64,000 nt of DNA from Toxorhynchites rutilus septentrionalis. Lineage: Eukaryota; Arthropoda; Insecta; Diptera; Culicidae. Shown here piece by piece: positions 36,902 to 48,663 of the stretch. Position numbers and translations under genes: made by a program. How positions within the stretch are numbered: position 1 is the first letter of the stretch; every line of letters begins with the position of its first letter. The DNA is taken from contig NC_073744.1 of assembly GCF_029784135.1 (NCBI RefSeq), positions 29,060,981-29,124,980 on the forward strand. The letters run 5' to 3'. Under the pieces are notes generated by a model. The model saw only the letters and a list, made by a program, of their open reading frames with translations, did no database searches and was not told where the DNA came from.

Positions 36902-37189
36902 TTGCGGCGAGAGAAGTTGCTAGACGAAAGCCAGAATCCCACTAACGTGGCTCCGGCAGTAGGCTATGAAACGCCACGAAAAGTGTTCTCCGAGCGTCAA
37001 GAAGAGGCGTTAAAAGATTATTTGTTGCACATAGCAAAAAGCTGTTTTGGACGATTTCCCGAAGAAATTCTTTTTTGGCCTACCAATGCGCCGCAAAGTT
37101 CCGGATTTCGATGGGGTAGTGAAAAGGTCGAAAAAGATTGCATGAATAATTTCCTGAATTTCACGATATCGATTAAGAAAATAGAATAG
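36902..37189 (+). pseudogene. Transposase N-terminal fragment, pogo/jerky-like
   Basis: This 95-codon frame contains ETPRKVFSERQEEALKDYLL and then HIAKSCFGRFPEE. This pattern (basic patch, (V/T)FS..QE..L..YLL.M.K..FG) resembles the DNA-binding linker of CENP-B/pogo-class transposases in insects. It has no start context of its own, ends after an unrelated tail and lacks the catalytic domain, so I treat it as a fragment. It abuts the end-2 module at 36897, which suggests that insertion of that element broke it. The family assignment is from general pattern, not a search. Confidence 0.4.
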
Positions 37190-37317
37190 AAAAATGATGA
37201 GAATTTTTAATTTCTATTAATTGTTTTTTTACTTAACAACATAAAATTTGTTAACTGTTTTTGTTTTAATTTGATTAACTAAATAATAACAAATAAAATC
37301 TCTAATGCAGTGATTTT

Positions 37318-37345
37318 CAACCGGTGGGGGATTCCACATTAGTGA
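37318..37345 (+). mobile_element. hAT-type terminus
   Basis: CAGTGATTTTCAACCGGTGG matches the CAGTGGTTCTCAACC type of hAT end. No matching right end was found. A 113-codon frame follows (37324-37665) that I do not recognise; it may be a relic of the element's coding region. Confidence 0.4.
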
Positions 37346-37669
37346 ATTCGGCCATTAAAAGGGGGGAATTGCATATTTACTTCGTTTTGAAGATGACAAT
37401 GATTGGCAAAAATTGCCACAAAAACTTTATTGGATACGCTCAAATTTGCGATCATCGGCAAACATTTTCAAATCTGAAATGTAATGTTCAATTGAACAAC
37501 TTCTCATTGTTTGAAAGAGTTTCGTCAGAGAATGACGATGGAATAGACGACAAAACAGTACAGAAGACCAAAAAAAAAGGAAATTGTACAGCATTTGTCG
37601 AGACTTTTTACAACAACTTAAACTTGAATGATCTCCCAATAGAAACAGAAAGAAAAGCTTTGTAGTGGT

Positions 37670-39440
37670 TACACACAAAAATTAACCCCTTTTCAATTAA
37701 CGAAGCCACGATCACGTGTTTATAACGGACTACTGTGTTTGCCTGTTGAAATCGTTGATGCTTGTTGGAATCATCATGATAGGTTTTGTGTGAAAGCGGT
37801 ACCAAATAAAGTACTTCTATGATTTCCCGCTGACTATTCATTTCTGGTGATGGAATAGCAACCAGCTACCAGTCCATTCTGAGAGAATCGTTCCATAGTT
37901 GCGAGTGGAAAAATAACGTGGTTAGTTCCGTAAGTCCTTACAGTGCAATACCATCCAAGTTTAATTTCTTCTCATTAGAGAACCTGAGAACAACCGCCGT
38001 GTGTGACTGCCCCTGTTGTTTTTCGACCCGCAATGATAGTTCTGAAAAGTGCCACATATGTTTAAGCTGGTTCTATAGCTATGAAACATCGGTTTTTTGA
38101 ATGCTTCGCGTCTGACCAAAACAATGTAGATTGATGATAAGCTTGATCGAATATTTGAATATTCTATTCAGGACGCTGCGAGTACAGTCTACCCTACCTT
38201 TTACACATTGTTCTTTCGTATCTATTTCAAGATCAATCTTAATGATAGCCAGCATTTAGATTGATCTTGGCGTGTTTCTCTTTGTGCGTGGGCAGTGATA
38301 TGGAACTGAATTAATTCATCCCGTGATGAGTTTTCCGTGTCTATCATACGCTCATTTTCTACCTGTTTATCAGTACACGAGCTATCACACTGTGATTCAA
38401 CCCGTCAGATATTTATCTCATAATGAATTCAATGACGGAGAACGGAAGCTCAAGCGGAACGGAATAGCTAGGAAATAACCCTTCAAGCATCAGACAGCGG
38501 GAAAAATAGATGACGGAAAGATCCTAGAATGGAAACTAAACCCAAGTGCACACGTCTTCAGGGCGTGACAGACCCTTATTTGATCAAGGGAGTGACACTG
38601 CTGAAGTACGTATGTACATACATACATACATACATACAAATTGCTTCATTCGCAACGGAATGAATATTAGATTTGCTCAGCCAATGTCGGAAATCGAAAT
38701 AGTTGTCATGAATGAGAATGAGGCGGGGGAGGGCGAGAGAATAGCAGCAGCTCCGTTGCGTATGCACATATATTGAGGTATTTTTACGGCTGAATATCGA
38801 CATTTCCTGGAGCTTGACACAGTTCGAGTCGAGGATTAATTACATATTTGTCTTTTACGAAGTTTCATTCGAGTATATTGAAGGAATGAACGTTTTGTTT
38901 ATAGTATCCATTCATAAAACAAACCGAATATGCTTTATTGCCTCAATTTGTCAGTCGATTGAATGTTCTATGAGTTGCAAGACATTTTCTGGAATTTTCT
39001 GTTCCAATATCAAATGTTTTTTCAAACTTTTCGGTATTCCATTCAATACTACCTTAAAGTAAATAATAAGTAGACCATTTTGCCATTTCGGCATCGTTGA
39101 TTTATTTAAAAAAAAACATAAACATACTTTTGTTCTTAAATGGGTACTTTTAGGGTATGCAATATAGAATCCCTTGGGTAAATTAGTTTAACGTGTTTTG
39201 TTCATCGATGCACCCCTCCGTTTTGACAGCTGGTTGTTTACTCCTGTAACAAACATAATTTTCATAGCAAGCAGCTACCAAAACTTTAGTCGCCAAAACA
39301 TTGGTAAAATATACATATTTTTTGAAAATATTACCATAATCGCGTAAAAGTGATGTCAGACGCAATGAACGTTCTTACCAGAGATTCGTATATGTTACTT
39401 CAAACCATTAGTAACCTTGGTTTTTTTTTGTCATACCTAA
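37670..39440. other. Low-copy stretch without a supportable gene
   Basis: Frames stay below 85 codons. A (CATA)n microsatellite lies at about 38613-38637. No other structure is seen. Confidence 0.35.
38613..38637. repeat. Tetranucleotide microsatellite (CATA)n
   Basis: About six units of CATA/ATAC run from GTACATACATAC onwards. Confidence 0.85.
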
Positions 39441-39446
39441 GGGTGG

Positions 39447-39745
39447 GTTTAGACCTGAGAGAGAGAGGAGCCAGCTGAATGACATCTAGATCAACATGTC
39501 AAAAGGGTCTATCTTCTTTGATCGATTCTCTTCATCTACATTCTCTTTCATTAATAACTCAGCAGTAATAGGATTTCCCGATGTGTTCGACGAAAAGGAG
39601 TGTGAAAGGGGACCTAGTTTATCAAACTACATGACAAAACTGGAGCAAAATCTGTCTGAAAGGCCGTGGTTATCAAAAGAGAAAGACGGTGAAGAGAATC
39701 GATCGAAGAAGATAGACCCTTTTGACATGTTGATCTAGACATATA
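39447..39745. mobile_element. Palindromic MITE with 50-bp arms
   Basis: The left arm from ATCTAGATCAACATGTCAAA (39484) through GATTCTCTTCA is mirrored by the right arm (39687-39738) ending in TTTGACATGTTGATCTAGA. The outer left block AAACCTGAGAGAGAGGAGCC-like sequence recurs at 55266-55292. The 80-codon frame at 39496-39738 runs through both arms and is not a gene. Confidence 0.7.
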
Positions 39746-39907
39746 GTTTGTTTTCTTCTATTCTTTTTACGCTTTCCCATAAAAAAAATTCAAATCGGAC
39801 AATTTCAATCAAGCTAGTTGTTGTCATTCATTTATGAGAAAAGTGTTCAAACTTGAAGTGAATCTTTGTTTGTGAGTACATTTGCACGTTTTTATCCCTG
39901 ATTTGAT

Positions 39908-39955
39908 TTTTGACGTAGGAATACGTCTAACAGGAATATATGGGTGTAAAACATA
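39908..39955 (+). repeat. Isolated end-1 module
   Basis: TTGACGTAGGAATACGTCTA followed by a TATATGGGTGTAAAAC block is a diverged family P end 1. No body follows that I can match. Confidence 0.45.
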
Positions 39956-40551
39956 ACCAGTTCGGTTCGGTTTACTGTTGCCATTCAACGAAAGGTGGTG
40001 CATAGACAAATTTGTAGATTATTTACTTGGGAATGATGTTTTTGAGAGTATTTGAGATGAAGTTTTGCTGTAATCATACTGGAAAACTAATTTGATATTC
40101 AATGAGTTCAGTGTTTTAGGGTTGCTCTAGGCACCAAACAATCAGCATGCTAATGTTAAGGCTGAGAAGTAATTCGGAAGTTTTATTGCTCCACTGCTTT
40201 GATAATAGTTTGCCCATTAAGGTTGTCTACATTACATCTGCACTGTATATAAATATGAATTAGAATCGAAACAATGAATTACGTATTTAGAGCTTTTTTG
40301 ACGTAGAACTAAGTCTTTCATTTCTATACTGGGGTGTAAGTTCAAAGTTTCGAAAACGAAAGCGTTACGCCGGAAAACGAGATTTTGAGCGTTAATAGCT
40401 CTTAAACAACTGAACGAAATAGTATGATAAACAATTCTTTCGAAAGATAAAATGTCTTCGCGTTATATGCTTGTTACTTTTTGATCCAAAAATTCGTTTC
40501 AATGGTCCTAAAGTTGCATTCAAAACAGGCTATTGAAATCACACCAATCGG

Positions 40552-40584
40552 TATATAAGCGAGTGCCGCTCGGAAATCCACTCA
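40552..40584 (+). promoter_or_regulatory. TATA-initiator core promoter of family P copy A
   Basis: TATATAAG at 40552-40559 and TCAGTT at 40582-40587 place the initiator A 32 bases after the TATA T, as in the other two copies. Confidence 0.55.
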
Positions 40585-40627
40585 GTTATAATTGCGCAAC
40601 GATTGAGGTACGATCGTTGGAATGGAT

Positions 40628-40915
40628 GGATGTTTCCCTAACACAGATTTCAAAACCCTGGAGCCAGGGGAAATCGGCATTGCAAAATAGATGTAAGCAG
40701 TGGACACTTTTGTACTCGCTTGCGTATCTGGAAATTGGAATGTTTCCCAAACACAGACTTCGAAACCATGCAGCCTGAGGGAAATCAACATTGCAAAACA
40801 GATTCAAGCTGCGGGTACTTTTGTACTCGCTTGCGTTTCTGGAAATCGGAATGTTTCCCTAACACAGACTTCAAAACCATGGAGCCAGGGGAAATTGGCA
40901 TAGCAAATTAGATAC
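40628..40915 (+). repeat. About 110-bp tandem repeats within copy A
   Basis: TGTTTCCCTAACACAGA-type blocks start near 40630, 40740 and 40851. Each is followed by TTC(A/G)AAACCATG(G/C)AGCC-like sequence and a GGGAAAT..GCA..AAA..GATNCAAGC tail, giving nearly three units. Confidence 0.75.
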
Positions 40916-42274
40916 AAGCAGCGGGTACTATTATACTCGGATTGACTATGGATTTGGTATGGTATGATACGGTGTAGTGGATATGATAGAAGTGGATATT
41001 ATATTACATACCCAAGAAATCATATTTATAAAAGCAGCGTGATAAAATTATTTGTTTACGAATGCTGCAATCGATCGTCGTTATTGGGATGTTGGAATTG
41101 TTGGGAAGGAGATCTTATTTTCGCTGTGTATTTCCGAGGAATCCATTCCTTCTCGAGCGTTAATAATCCTGCTCCGGATCGACGATAATTCCAATTGTCG
41201 GGGCTTGGGGAGTAGGTACTATTTGTGTTGGGTATTTCCGAGGAGAAATCGATTCCCCCTTTGAACGTTAATAATTATTTTCCGGCTTAACGAAGTGGTA
41301 TGATAATCACTTTATTCGAAAGATGAAACGTCTTAAATTTATATGTTTGTCTTGTTATTGATTGCTAAGTCAACGTTAGTCCTACGTTCACCTTGCGTTA
41401 TATCAAAGATATAACCCACTTCAGAAAAGTGAAATAACTTGACCTAAATTCGAACGAATCAAAATTAAACAATATTTATATTTTTGGCAACCTTTGGCGT
41501 GGCCCTGCGTCCCTCCGGTTACGTCCCCGACATAACACATCTTTTCGTGTTTTGATTGGACAGTTTCGATTAGTGATTGCCTTTTGCGATCCGGTGTAAT
41601 TTCATTTGATTCGGTACAGCGAAGATGAGGTGCCAGGTGAGGCGATGTGGTGGGAGCAAAAAATCGCACCTCAATATATAATTACACTGGGTCCAGGTTG
41701 ATTTATTGTTGTAAGCTCAGTGGATCGATTTTTTCTATGTGGGCGATGATTGGATACTCTCCTATGCAATGTGAATATGCAGCGTTTGTGGAATATATAA
41801 AATAAGTGCTAATCTCCCAATGAAAAGAGTCAACATTGATTTCTCCCAGGTGCATTTTGAGGAATGTTTTGTTGGTGTCCGATGGAAATAATAATAGGTT
41901 GACTAAAAAGGATGTAGTACCAACTGTGTCTGCATTTTTGATAGGTACAATTTGGATGAAGATGAGAATTAGACTACCAATCTCTCGGCGTCTTTGCCGT
42001 TTCTTGCTAATCTCTGGTGGACCATTCATATGCAAATTTCAAATTTTACATGCAGGTCGATAATCAAGGTAGTAGTAGCACTGCAGGTCCAATCGAATTG
42101 ATCGATATTGAAGGTGAACCATTCAGTCTCGTCCACAAAACTAAAAGGGTCAAGAGTCTTTCTCTTCTTTGTGTGTGATATAATTAGCCTCGCCATATCA
42201 ATCTTGAGCAGCGATAACATCCGTCCGCTGTACAATTATAATTGAGTGGAATTTCGAGCTGAAACCTGCTTATA

Positions 42275-42818
42275 CTGGTCGGACTCGATTATATATTTAA
42301 TTAATAGAAACAATCAGGTTTCATATGAATTTTAAGGATAAAGTTAATTATAACACATTAAAAATTACTGTTAAGTTTTCACTTCCGCTTCCAATAATTC
42401 AGATGTTTCACTACTGTATCCTGTACCAAATTTTCTCATCTTTCGAATGGAAGCAACAGAATCGTTTTCCATAGCGTACTTTTTAATGTAGAGCCAGTTT
42501 TAGGCAACAGAGTCCGTAACAGAAAAAAAGTTCTATAACTCTGTCATTGATGAAATTTGAACATATGCGTGGAAGGATTTTTTCCAAATATGATTATGTA
42601 TCATCTCCTGAGAGATTCTGGATAATTTTTTTTTATGTGAGAAAGGTGTTTTCTTGCTTTAAGGGGATGAATCGACCATTAAATTCTTCTTTACTCAAAA
42701 AACGAAATATTTATGCATAGAAAACGAATAAAAAAAATTTTTTGACTCGATTATATACAGGATTCGATTGTATACAATTAAAAGGAACCCAAGACTGTAT
42801 AGAATCGAGTCCGCCCTG
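42275..42818. mobile_element. 544-bp MITE, TA target, CGGACTCGATT termini
   Basis: The left end is TA-CTGGTCGGACTCGATTATA. The right end, reverse-complemented, is TA-CAGGGCGGACTCGATTCTA. Removing it rejoins family P sequence at CTTATA-CAGATT. It has no coding. It falls in the pogo-type TA-target class. Confidence 0.7.
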
Positions 42819-42973
42819 TATACAGATTTTTGTGATTTCAATAGCTTGCTTGCAAAGCAATTTTTTGGCTAACGAAAAAAAATTTTGGATCAATTAGTAA
42901 CAAACTTATAACGAGTAGAAATTTTATCTTTTGAATGAAGCGGTTATCATACCATTTCTTTCAACCGATATTT

Positions 42974-43148
42974 ACCCTTTCATTACGGCAGTGTGCTCCG
43001 CCGAAGTGCTACCCCTGTACGGAGCACTGCGCCGAAAAGTATGCACATCGCGCAGGTGTTATGAATTTCATGTCGTCTAAAGACGACGCTCGTACACACA
43101 GTTCGTCGCGCAGATGTCGTCTATAGACGACGCTCGTAACGAAAAGGT
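42974..43148. mobile_element. Small MITE, TTAA-like target, repeated GTCGTCT hairpins
   Basis: The ends are CCCTTTCATTACG and, reverse-complemented, CCTTTTCGTTACG, with TTTA on the left and TTAA on the right. Inside are two direct copies of TGTCGTCTANAGACGACGCT, each a perfect short hairpin. This fits a piggyBac-type MITE. Confidence 0.55.
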
Positions 43149-44536
43149 TAATGCTCAAAATTCTGTTGACGTAGAACTACGTCTTTCATTAAGGGTGCCA
43201 AATCAGAAAACAGGTCACGTTTTTATGAAATAAAGTTAACGTTAATAACTATTTTTGCCGCGAACGGATTAGGACGATTTGAATCTTCCGAACGAATCGG
43301 AAGGGGAATATTTGTCTAGAGGGAATATTTGTCTAGAGTACAAACAGGGGATCTCGCTGAGGCAAACTTTCATTCTTCGTGGGGAAACCGACTGAACAAT
43401 ATCGTTCCTGAGCGAGCTGGACGGCGAGGGATCGAATGCCTTTCTCAAGGCAATCGGGGTGGTTGAGTGATATGATGGAAAAAGTTAAGTTTTTCAATGG
43501 CCTTTTTGAAAGTTAGAAACGAATACAGTAACGAAGGTTAGAAACGAATAAAGTATAAAGTCTCAAGCAAGGACGGAAGGCAAACTTTCAGTATCATTCT
43601 GTATTCAAAGCAATGAATATCGCTTGTTCTTCCTTGTTTTGCATCATCACATGTCTTCGTTTCGGATTGAGCTGTGGACGCAACCAAATTACTCACTCGC
43701 TGATGTCTCTAGCATTGCAATCATTGCATCAAACTGACGCCATTGCATTGAGGTTCTGAGCTACACAATTGTGTGGGGAATCATCAAGCTAGGCTATCGT
43801 CAGCTCACCAAGAAAATAAATGTTGTGGAATTTTGTCAGTGATATGGTTTCGCATGACGGTAGGAATACTTTCCCCACAAAGGATGATAGCTAAGCTAAT
43901 TTAGACTGGCAATATTAACAGAAAGGGCTTCTATTGAGAAGAGCGCAAAACAGAAATTAGTGTGTGTATATTTAGTTGCTTCAAGTCATCGATATATGGA
44001 TATTTGTGCGCGTACATGCGTGCTTCATAACCCGCACGTAAAAATAGTGCATCTTCGCTATGCTGAAACCACATTTGAATCTGCTCCCGTGTGCATTGGC
44101 CCTGTAACGACGCAACAATCGCCTAATTTTTTTTGCTATGATTGACGATTGTTTGGTGTTGAAAATTATACAGTCGTAATGATAAATATAAACGAGGAGG
44201 AGAGATAGCGGGAGGTAAATATTTACGCTGGGGTATTAGTAATGAATCTCTGCTGAGGCAAATATTCAGCCTTTTTCCAAGCAGTTAACATTGTTTGTTT
44301 TCTGTCATCAAAGCTTTGAACTGACGCTATGGTGAAGCAGGTGTTAAGGTTGTGCACAAAAAAAAATTGTGAGGAATACCAAGTTTTTCAATAAGTTATA
44401 TTAAGTTATTAATTTATTTGGGCTCGCGTGCCAGTCGCAAAACTGCTTTCAACTAGGATTGTATTTGCGCTAATCTTGATCATAATGAAGCAGTGCTACT
44501 CTTTTCGAGGTTATTGAGATTAACAGATAGAGTTTA

Positions 44537-45641
44537 CAGTCAAAGCTCTCTATAACGACAATCTTTATAGCGACAAATCTCTCTATAGCGACATGTCCAA
44601 AGGTCCATTCAAAATCGCATAGAAATTCTTTTCTTTATTGCGACATTTTTCTATAACGACACATTATCGCTTTTATTTACTAAAACATTACATTCTCTAT
44701 TGGCACAATTTTCAATTTCACTCCACTCATAGTGTGTGTGTCAATGTCAGTGCCTACGAACGTAAATAGTCTATGTTGTGTATTATAAGATTGAGTCAAC
44801 TTTGAACATCTGTTCACGCCCAACTGATTTAAATTTTCGGATACCCACAAAAACAGGAATTTAAACCATAAAAGATAGGGAAAGCTTGTTGAAACAAATT
44901 AATCGAAGATTTGTTGAACAAGAATCACGTGTAATTGCATTAAACTTGCAACAATTTTTATAATGAATGTATTGTAAGCGCATTTGTTATATGGATAAAG
45001 CTTTTGATATCGAATTCAGGCAATAACTTGAAATATCGTTTGTTTCACTTCGAAAACATTCACTGCCCAAAATGGGTTGAAATTCACAAAAATATTCAAC
45101 GCTATAAATAAATTGGACATAATTCAAAGGTTCGAAAAGGGTACTAAAAAGACAACATTGTTTAGTGAATTCAATGTGTCGCACAATTCGAATTCATTCA
45201 TCATAAAAATATGGACTAGAGCTGTGAAAAGGGTAAGAATATTGGCTTCAATGATGTTCAATTGGTATATTTTGTCTGGCGATGAGATAAATAGAATCAA
45301 TCATTTATTGAATCAGGGCCTGACGGAGCATTCAACAATGAAACTATAAGTCCAAATTATTATTAACAAAAAAATCAATCAACAATTTCGATTTTTTTTC
45401 TATCTAGAGAAAATGTTGTATCGAACGAATGAGCTGAATGTTATATTCATTGTTCAATGTTTTCTTGTTTCAAGATGGTTAGACATTGCTTTTGTTTCTA
45501 ATATAATTTAATTGCTTTGCGTGAGCTTGAGCGTTTCTCTCCTTATATCGACATCTAAGCTATCTATAACGACAATCTTTTATAGCGACAATTCTCTATG
45601 ACGAGGGTCCCTTGCGATGTCGCTATAGAGAGCTTTCACTG
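44537..45641 (+). mobile_element. Pogo/Tigger-type element nested in family Q copy 1
   Basis: The ends are CAGTCAAAGCTCTCTATAAC and, reverse-complemented, CAGTGAAAGCTCTCTATAGC, with TA on each side. Subterminal repeats of the type TATAGCGACA/TATAACGACA occur several times on both arms. It is 1105 bp and contains a short transposase remnant. Confidence 0.85.
45077..45349 (+). pseudogene. Pogo-class transposase N-terminal remnant
   Basis: A 90-codon frame contains NKLDIIQRFEKGTKKTTLFS followed by EFNVSHNS. This fits the CENP-B/psq-type helix-turn-helix at the N-terminus of pogo transposases (K..II..FE.G.K...L..E..VS). The following KIWTRAVKRV is the usual position of the next helix. The DDE catalytic domain is absent and the frame ends after an unrelated tail, so the protein is not functional. 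The matching frame in the inverted copy is fused across a deletion. Confidence 0.6.
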
Positions 45642-45985
45642 TATTTCGTTTATGTAGTCACCAAGAAAGTAAATGTCGTTCTGGAATTTTGTATGTGATT
45701 TGATTTCACTTGCCAGTAGCAAAACTTTCTCCACTAAGGATGGCAGCTGCGCTTATCTCGAGCATGTATTGTTCTGCGAGCACAAGAATGGATCATCAAA
45801 CAATTATTATCAAATGATTCTGCAATAAAAAAAAATATTTCAAGGCGACCAAACTGGTAGAATGGTTATTTCAAAATTTTCGTAGCATTATAAACTAATA
45901 TCTGCAGTTATAAACAAGCGACTTCAATTAAACCACAACGTAGTTCTACGTCAACAATGCGGTCGTGTCTTGAACACAACCTCCT

Positions 45986-47503
45986 ATAATTTTTTCACCC
46001 AACACTCGGTCGCGGTCGCTCAGCGTTGCCAATGTTCCATTTTAAAATGGATTCATACAGTTTTTTTTATCTCCATCCAGTAAAACAGTTAAATCCTGAA
46101 ATCTTCTAGTTTTTTGCAAATATTATCCAGTTTTATCCAGTTTTTATATATGTGCTTTAGTTTTCCACATGCTATGTAAAAGAAATTAACAATGTATAAA
46201 TATCATCGCTCCCTCACCCTTGCTATCCTGGCGGAAAGAACTTTTTCTAAATATAACCTCAACAAAACGAAGAATAGAAACAGGCAGAGACACATTATGA
46301 TGAAACGTATACTGGCTACGAGAAACTACGTTTGTTTTCACGGGAAGCATTCGGGATGGATGAAAATAAAGGAGAGTATAACTTTGAACTACACAATTTA
46401 CGAACAGACTCAACGAAAAAGCCAAACAAACGAAAAAGAAAAAGAAAACATATACAGCTTGTATTTGATACAATACATATTTTATCAAATAATTGGTGTC
46501 GCAACCACTCGTTGCTTCTCACCAACTATCCAACGAATCAACTGTGGTAAGAGACCCCCTTTTTGGTAAGCCACTGCTAGGTGTGTAAATGTTTAATGTT
46601 AAGGAAAGACGAAAACAAAACCCAAGATTGAAAAGGCGCTAGACGATTCAAAAGAGACTATAAAATTTAAATTTTTTAAGAGTTTTGAAGTGACCGTAAG
46701 TGAATTAAAATATTAGATTGTGCTGTACGGTTCACGAGGTTAGTTTACATAATAACATTCAATTGTAGTCTTATTTTCTACTATCAATTTTACTTAACAG
46801 TGATTATTGAATTGAACTAGTTGAGGAGACAAAAAGACGATTGTGTAAACGACAAAGAGATACTAAACGTAAGAGAATCAAATATTATATCGAATAAGAG
46901 ACGATTAATGTACTGATGTACCTCCTTTGACAGGATTTTTTTAATTTTGTTGTGATAAAATAAACATTTAAAAAAATTGGAACACATCTCTTCTTCGTTA
47001 CGATCGTAACAATTGGTATTAATCTAGATCACGCGAATTCAATCAAATATATATTTTTCAAGTGCAGCAAAAATGCTCGTAAAAAAATTCTTGCACCTTT
47101 TTCCCATGCATTTTCTATCAAATGTTTTTCCGATTAAAAAAATGAAACGTTTTCGTGACTTTGGGTTTGTTTATTTACCTTTTTGGACGAACAAGAATGT
47201 CACACGAGATTATCTTTCTGCAGAAATCTTTGTGACGTTAGATTCCTGTTATACGCAGCTGAAAGATGAAGGTATCGAAAATTCAGGAAACGTTTATTCG
47301 AAACATAAAAATTGATTGCCGGTTTCAATAGTTATACGTAACTTCACGATTTTAAGTGGTCTTCATCAAATCGTTGATACAGCACAGATTAAACATGGAA
47401 AAAAAACTGTGGGAAATGAGACAAACAAAGCACGACAGCCGAAATATGCTCATTCAATTTTGATGCATTGATCCTGGTACTTTTGGTTTTGGATGGAATA
47501 AAT
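45986..47503. other. Unassigned, with a hAT-like end at 46018
   Basis: CAGCGTTGCCAATGTTCCAT at 46018 followed by repeats of TCCAGTTTTATCCAGTTTTT resembles a hAT-type terminus. No partner end is found. A 125-codon plus frame (46192-46569) and 100-codon minus frame overlap each other in low-complexity sequence and have no domain. An 80-codon frame at 47073-47315 is likewise unrecognised. Confidence 0.35.
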
Positions 47504-48546
47504 GTTGTAATTCAGCCATTCAATGCCAAACCGATATAGTGGTTCTCAGATTTCCATGAAAAGTGGTAATTTTGTTTTTTATCGCAAAACATTAGACCGG
47601 TAATTTTTTTTTATTTTTTCGTTAGGGTGATCATTTCTATTTTAGGGTCCATTTTAGGTCCGTAAAATCATTTTTTTCACTTTTTACCTTTTTTGGCTTT
47701 GGACTAGAGCGTGCTATATTTTTTCATGTTTTTTATTGAAAGCTGAGAATTTTTTACATAACTTATATCGATATCGGTGATGCTTTTTTTCGTTTTTTAG
47801 AAATGATTTTTCAAAGTTAATCGGTGGTTCGAAAAATCATTTTTTCCCATTTATCCAACAAAGACTTTTTGCGAAAATTCATAAAATCTGAACTACTGAA
47901 CCGATTAACTATATAACTATATAGTAAATATTTAAATAGTTGTTTAGATGATTGACATATTAAATTGAAGCCAACCTTATTTGAAAAAAAAGAACACACT
48001 TGCGGGAAAATTGGATTCTACTCACATATGTCTAGTCTAGTCACATGGGAATATTGCACAAAGACTTAAAACATGTTAAATTCGCAAAATAATAACTCAA
48101 AAATGAAAATAACACCTCTCTAATTTTCGGATATGTTATGTAAAAAAACCTTAGCTTTCCAGAAAAAAATATAAGAATATATATCGCCCTCTATCTTTAT
48201 GCGAGAAAACTATGAAAAACTAACTCAATCAATAATAACAGAAACGAGATTCAAAATTTTTCGCAAAAAAAATTTTTTTTTTTTCAAATAAAACTAATTC
48301 ATAAGCTTCAATTTGATATGTTGATCATCTGAATCGGTTCAGTGGTTCGAAAGTTATGAATTTTTGAAAAAAGTCATTTTTGGGAAAAGTGGAAAAATTT
48401 GAATTTGAAAATGGAAATGGGCATCCTAATAATAAAACATAAAAAATACGGGTCTAATGTTCTGCGAAAAGGAACAAAATTATCACTTTTGGCGAAATTC
48501 TGAGAACCACTATATCGGTTTGGCATGAAATGGCTGAATTTGTATA
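47504..48546. mobile_element. 1.04-kb palindromic MITE
   Basis: The left arm contains TTCAGCCATTCAATGCCAAA and then CCGATATAGTGGTTCTCAG. The right arm has the inverse, CTGAGAACCACTATATCGG then TTTGGCATGAAATGGCTGAA. Matching blocks continue inward through the TTAGACC(G/C) region, giving arms of at least 100 bp with weaker symmetry inside. No coding capacity is seen. Confidence 0.75.
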
Positions 48547-48663
48547 ATTCGTATTTTTAGTTGTTTTAATGAAAGAAAAAAGTTCAAACAACATAATTCA
48601 TAATTCTAGTCTTCAGAAACAGAAAAACTTATCATTTGGCGAGAAGTAAAATTGAATTATAAT

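Larger units (their letters stand above)
40297..41412 (+). mobile_element. Family P element, copy A
   Basis: End 1 (TTGACGTAGAACTAAGTC, then CTGGGGTGTAAGTTC) is at the left. End 2 at 41376-41412 is GTTAGTCCTACGTTCACCTT, then the hairpin GTTATATC..GATATAAC. Orientation is opposite to copies B and C. The body keeps GCGTTACGCCGGA, the TTTGATCCAAAAA block and the promoter, then carries its own set of about 110-base tandem repeats. No enzyme is encoded. Confidence 0.7.
41700..43165 (-). mobile_element. Diverged family P copy F, interrupted twice and truncated
   Basis: Minus-strand homology to the P body is visible as ACAATTATAATTGAGTGGAA (42230 region), GATTTCAATAGCTTGCTTGC, then TTGGATCAATTAGTAACAAA and TAGAAATTTTATCTTTTGAATGAAG. 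A pogo-type MITE and a TTAA-like MITE lie inside. The end-1 side stops at GCTCAAAAT, where the family Q element begins. The TATA site is broken by the pogo-type insertion. Confidence 0.55.
43166..45985 (+). mobile_element. Family Q element (2.8 kb), copy 1
   Basis: End 1 is TTGACGTAGAACTACGTC followed by TTTCATTAAGGGTGCCAAAT. End 2 is CGTAGTTCTACGTCAACAAT followed by the hairpin GCGGTCGTGTC..GAACACAACC. Copy 2 at 55496-58346 is its inverse over the full length, and both stop at the same outer bases. A pogo-type element sits inside both. Copy 1 lacks about 200 bases near end 1 that copy 2 has. I see no transposase of its own, so it is either non-autonomous or of a type I do not recognise. Confidence 0.75.

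Noticed and set aside
37324..37665. 113-codon plus frame as a host gene
   Set aside because: It begins inside a hAT-type terminus and has no domain I recognise, so it is more likely a transposon relic.
39496..39738. 80-codon frame with a start and stop
   Set aside because: It runs through both arms of a palindromic MITE; the apparent coding is an accident of the inverted repeat.
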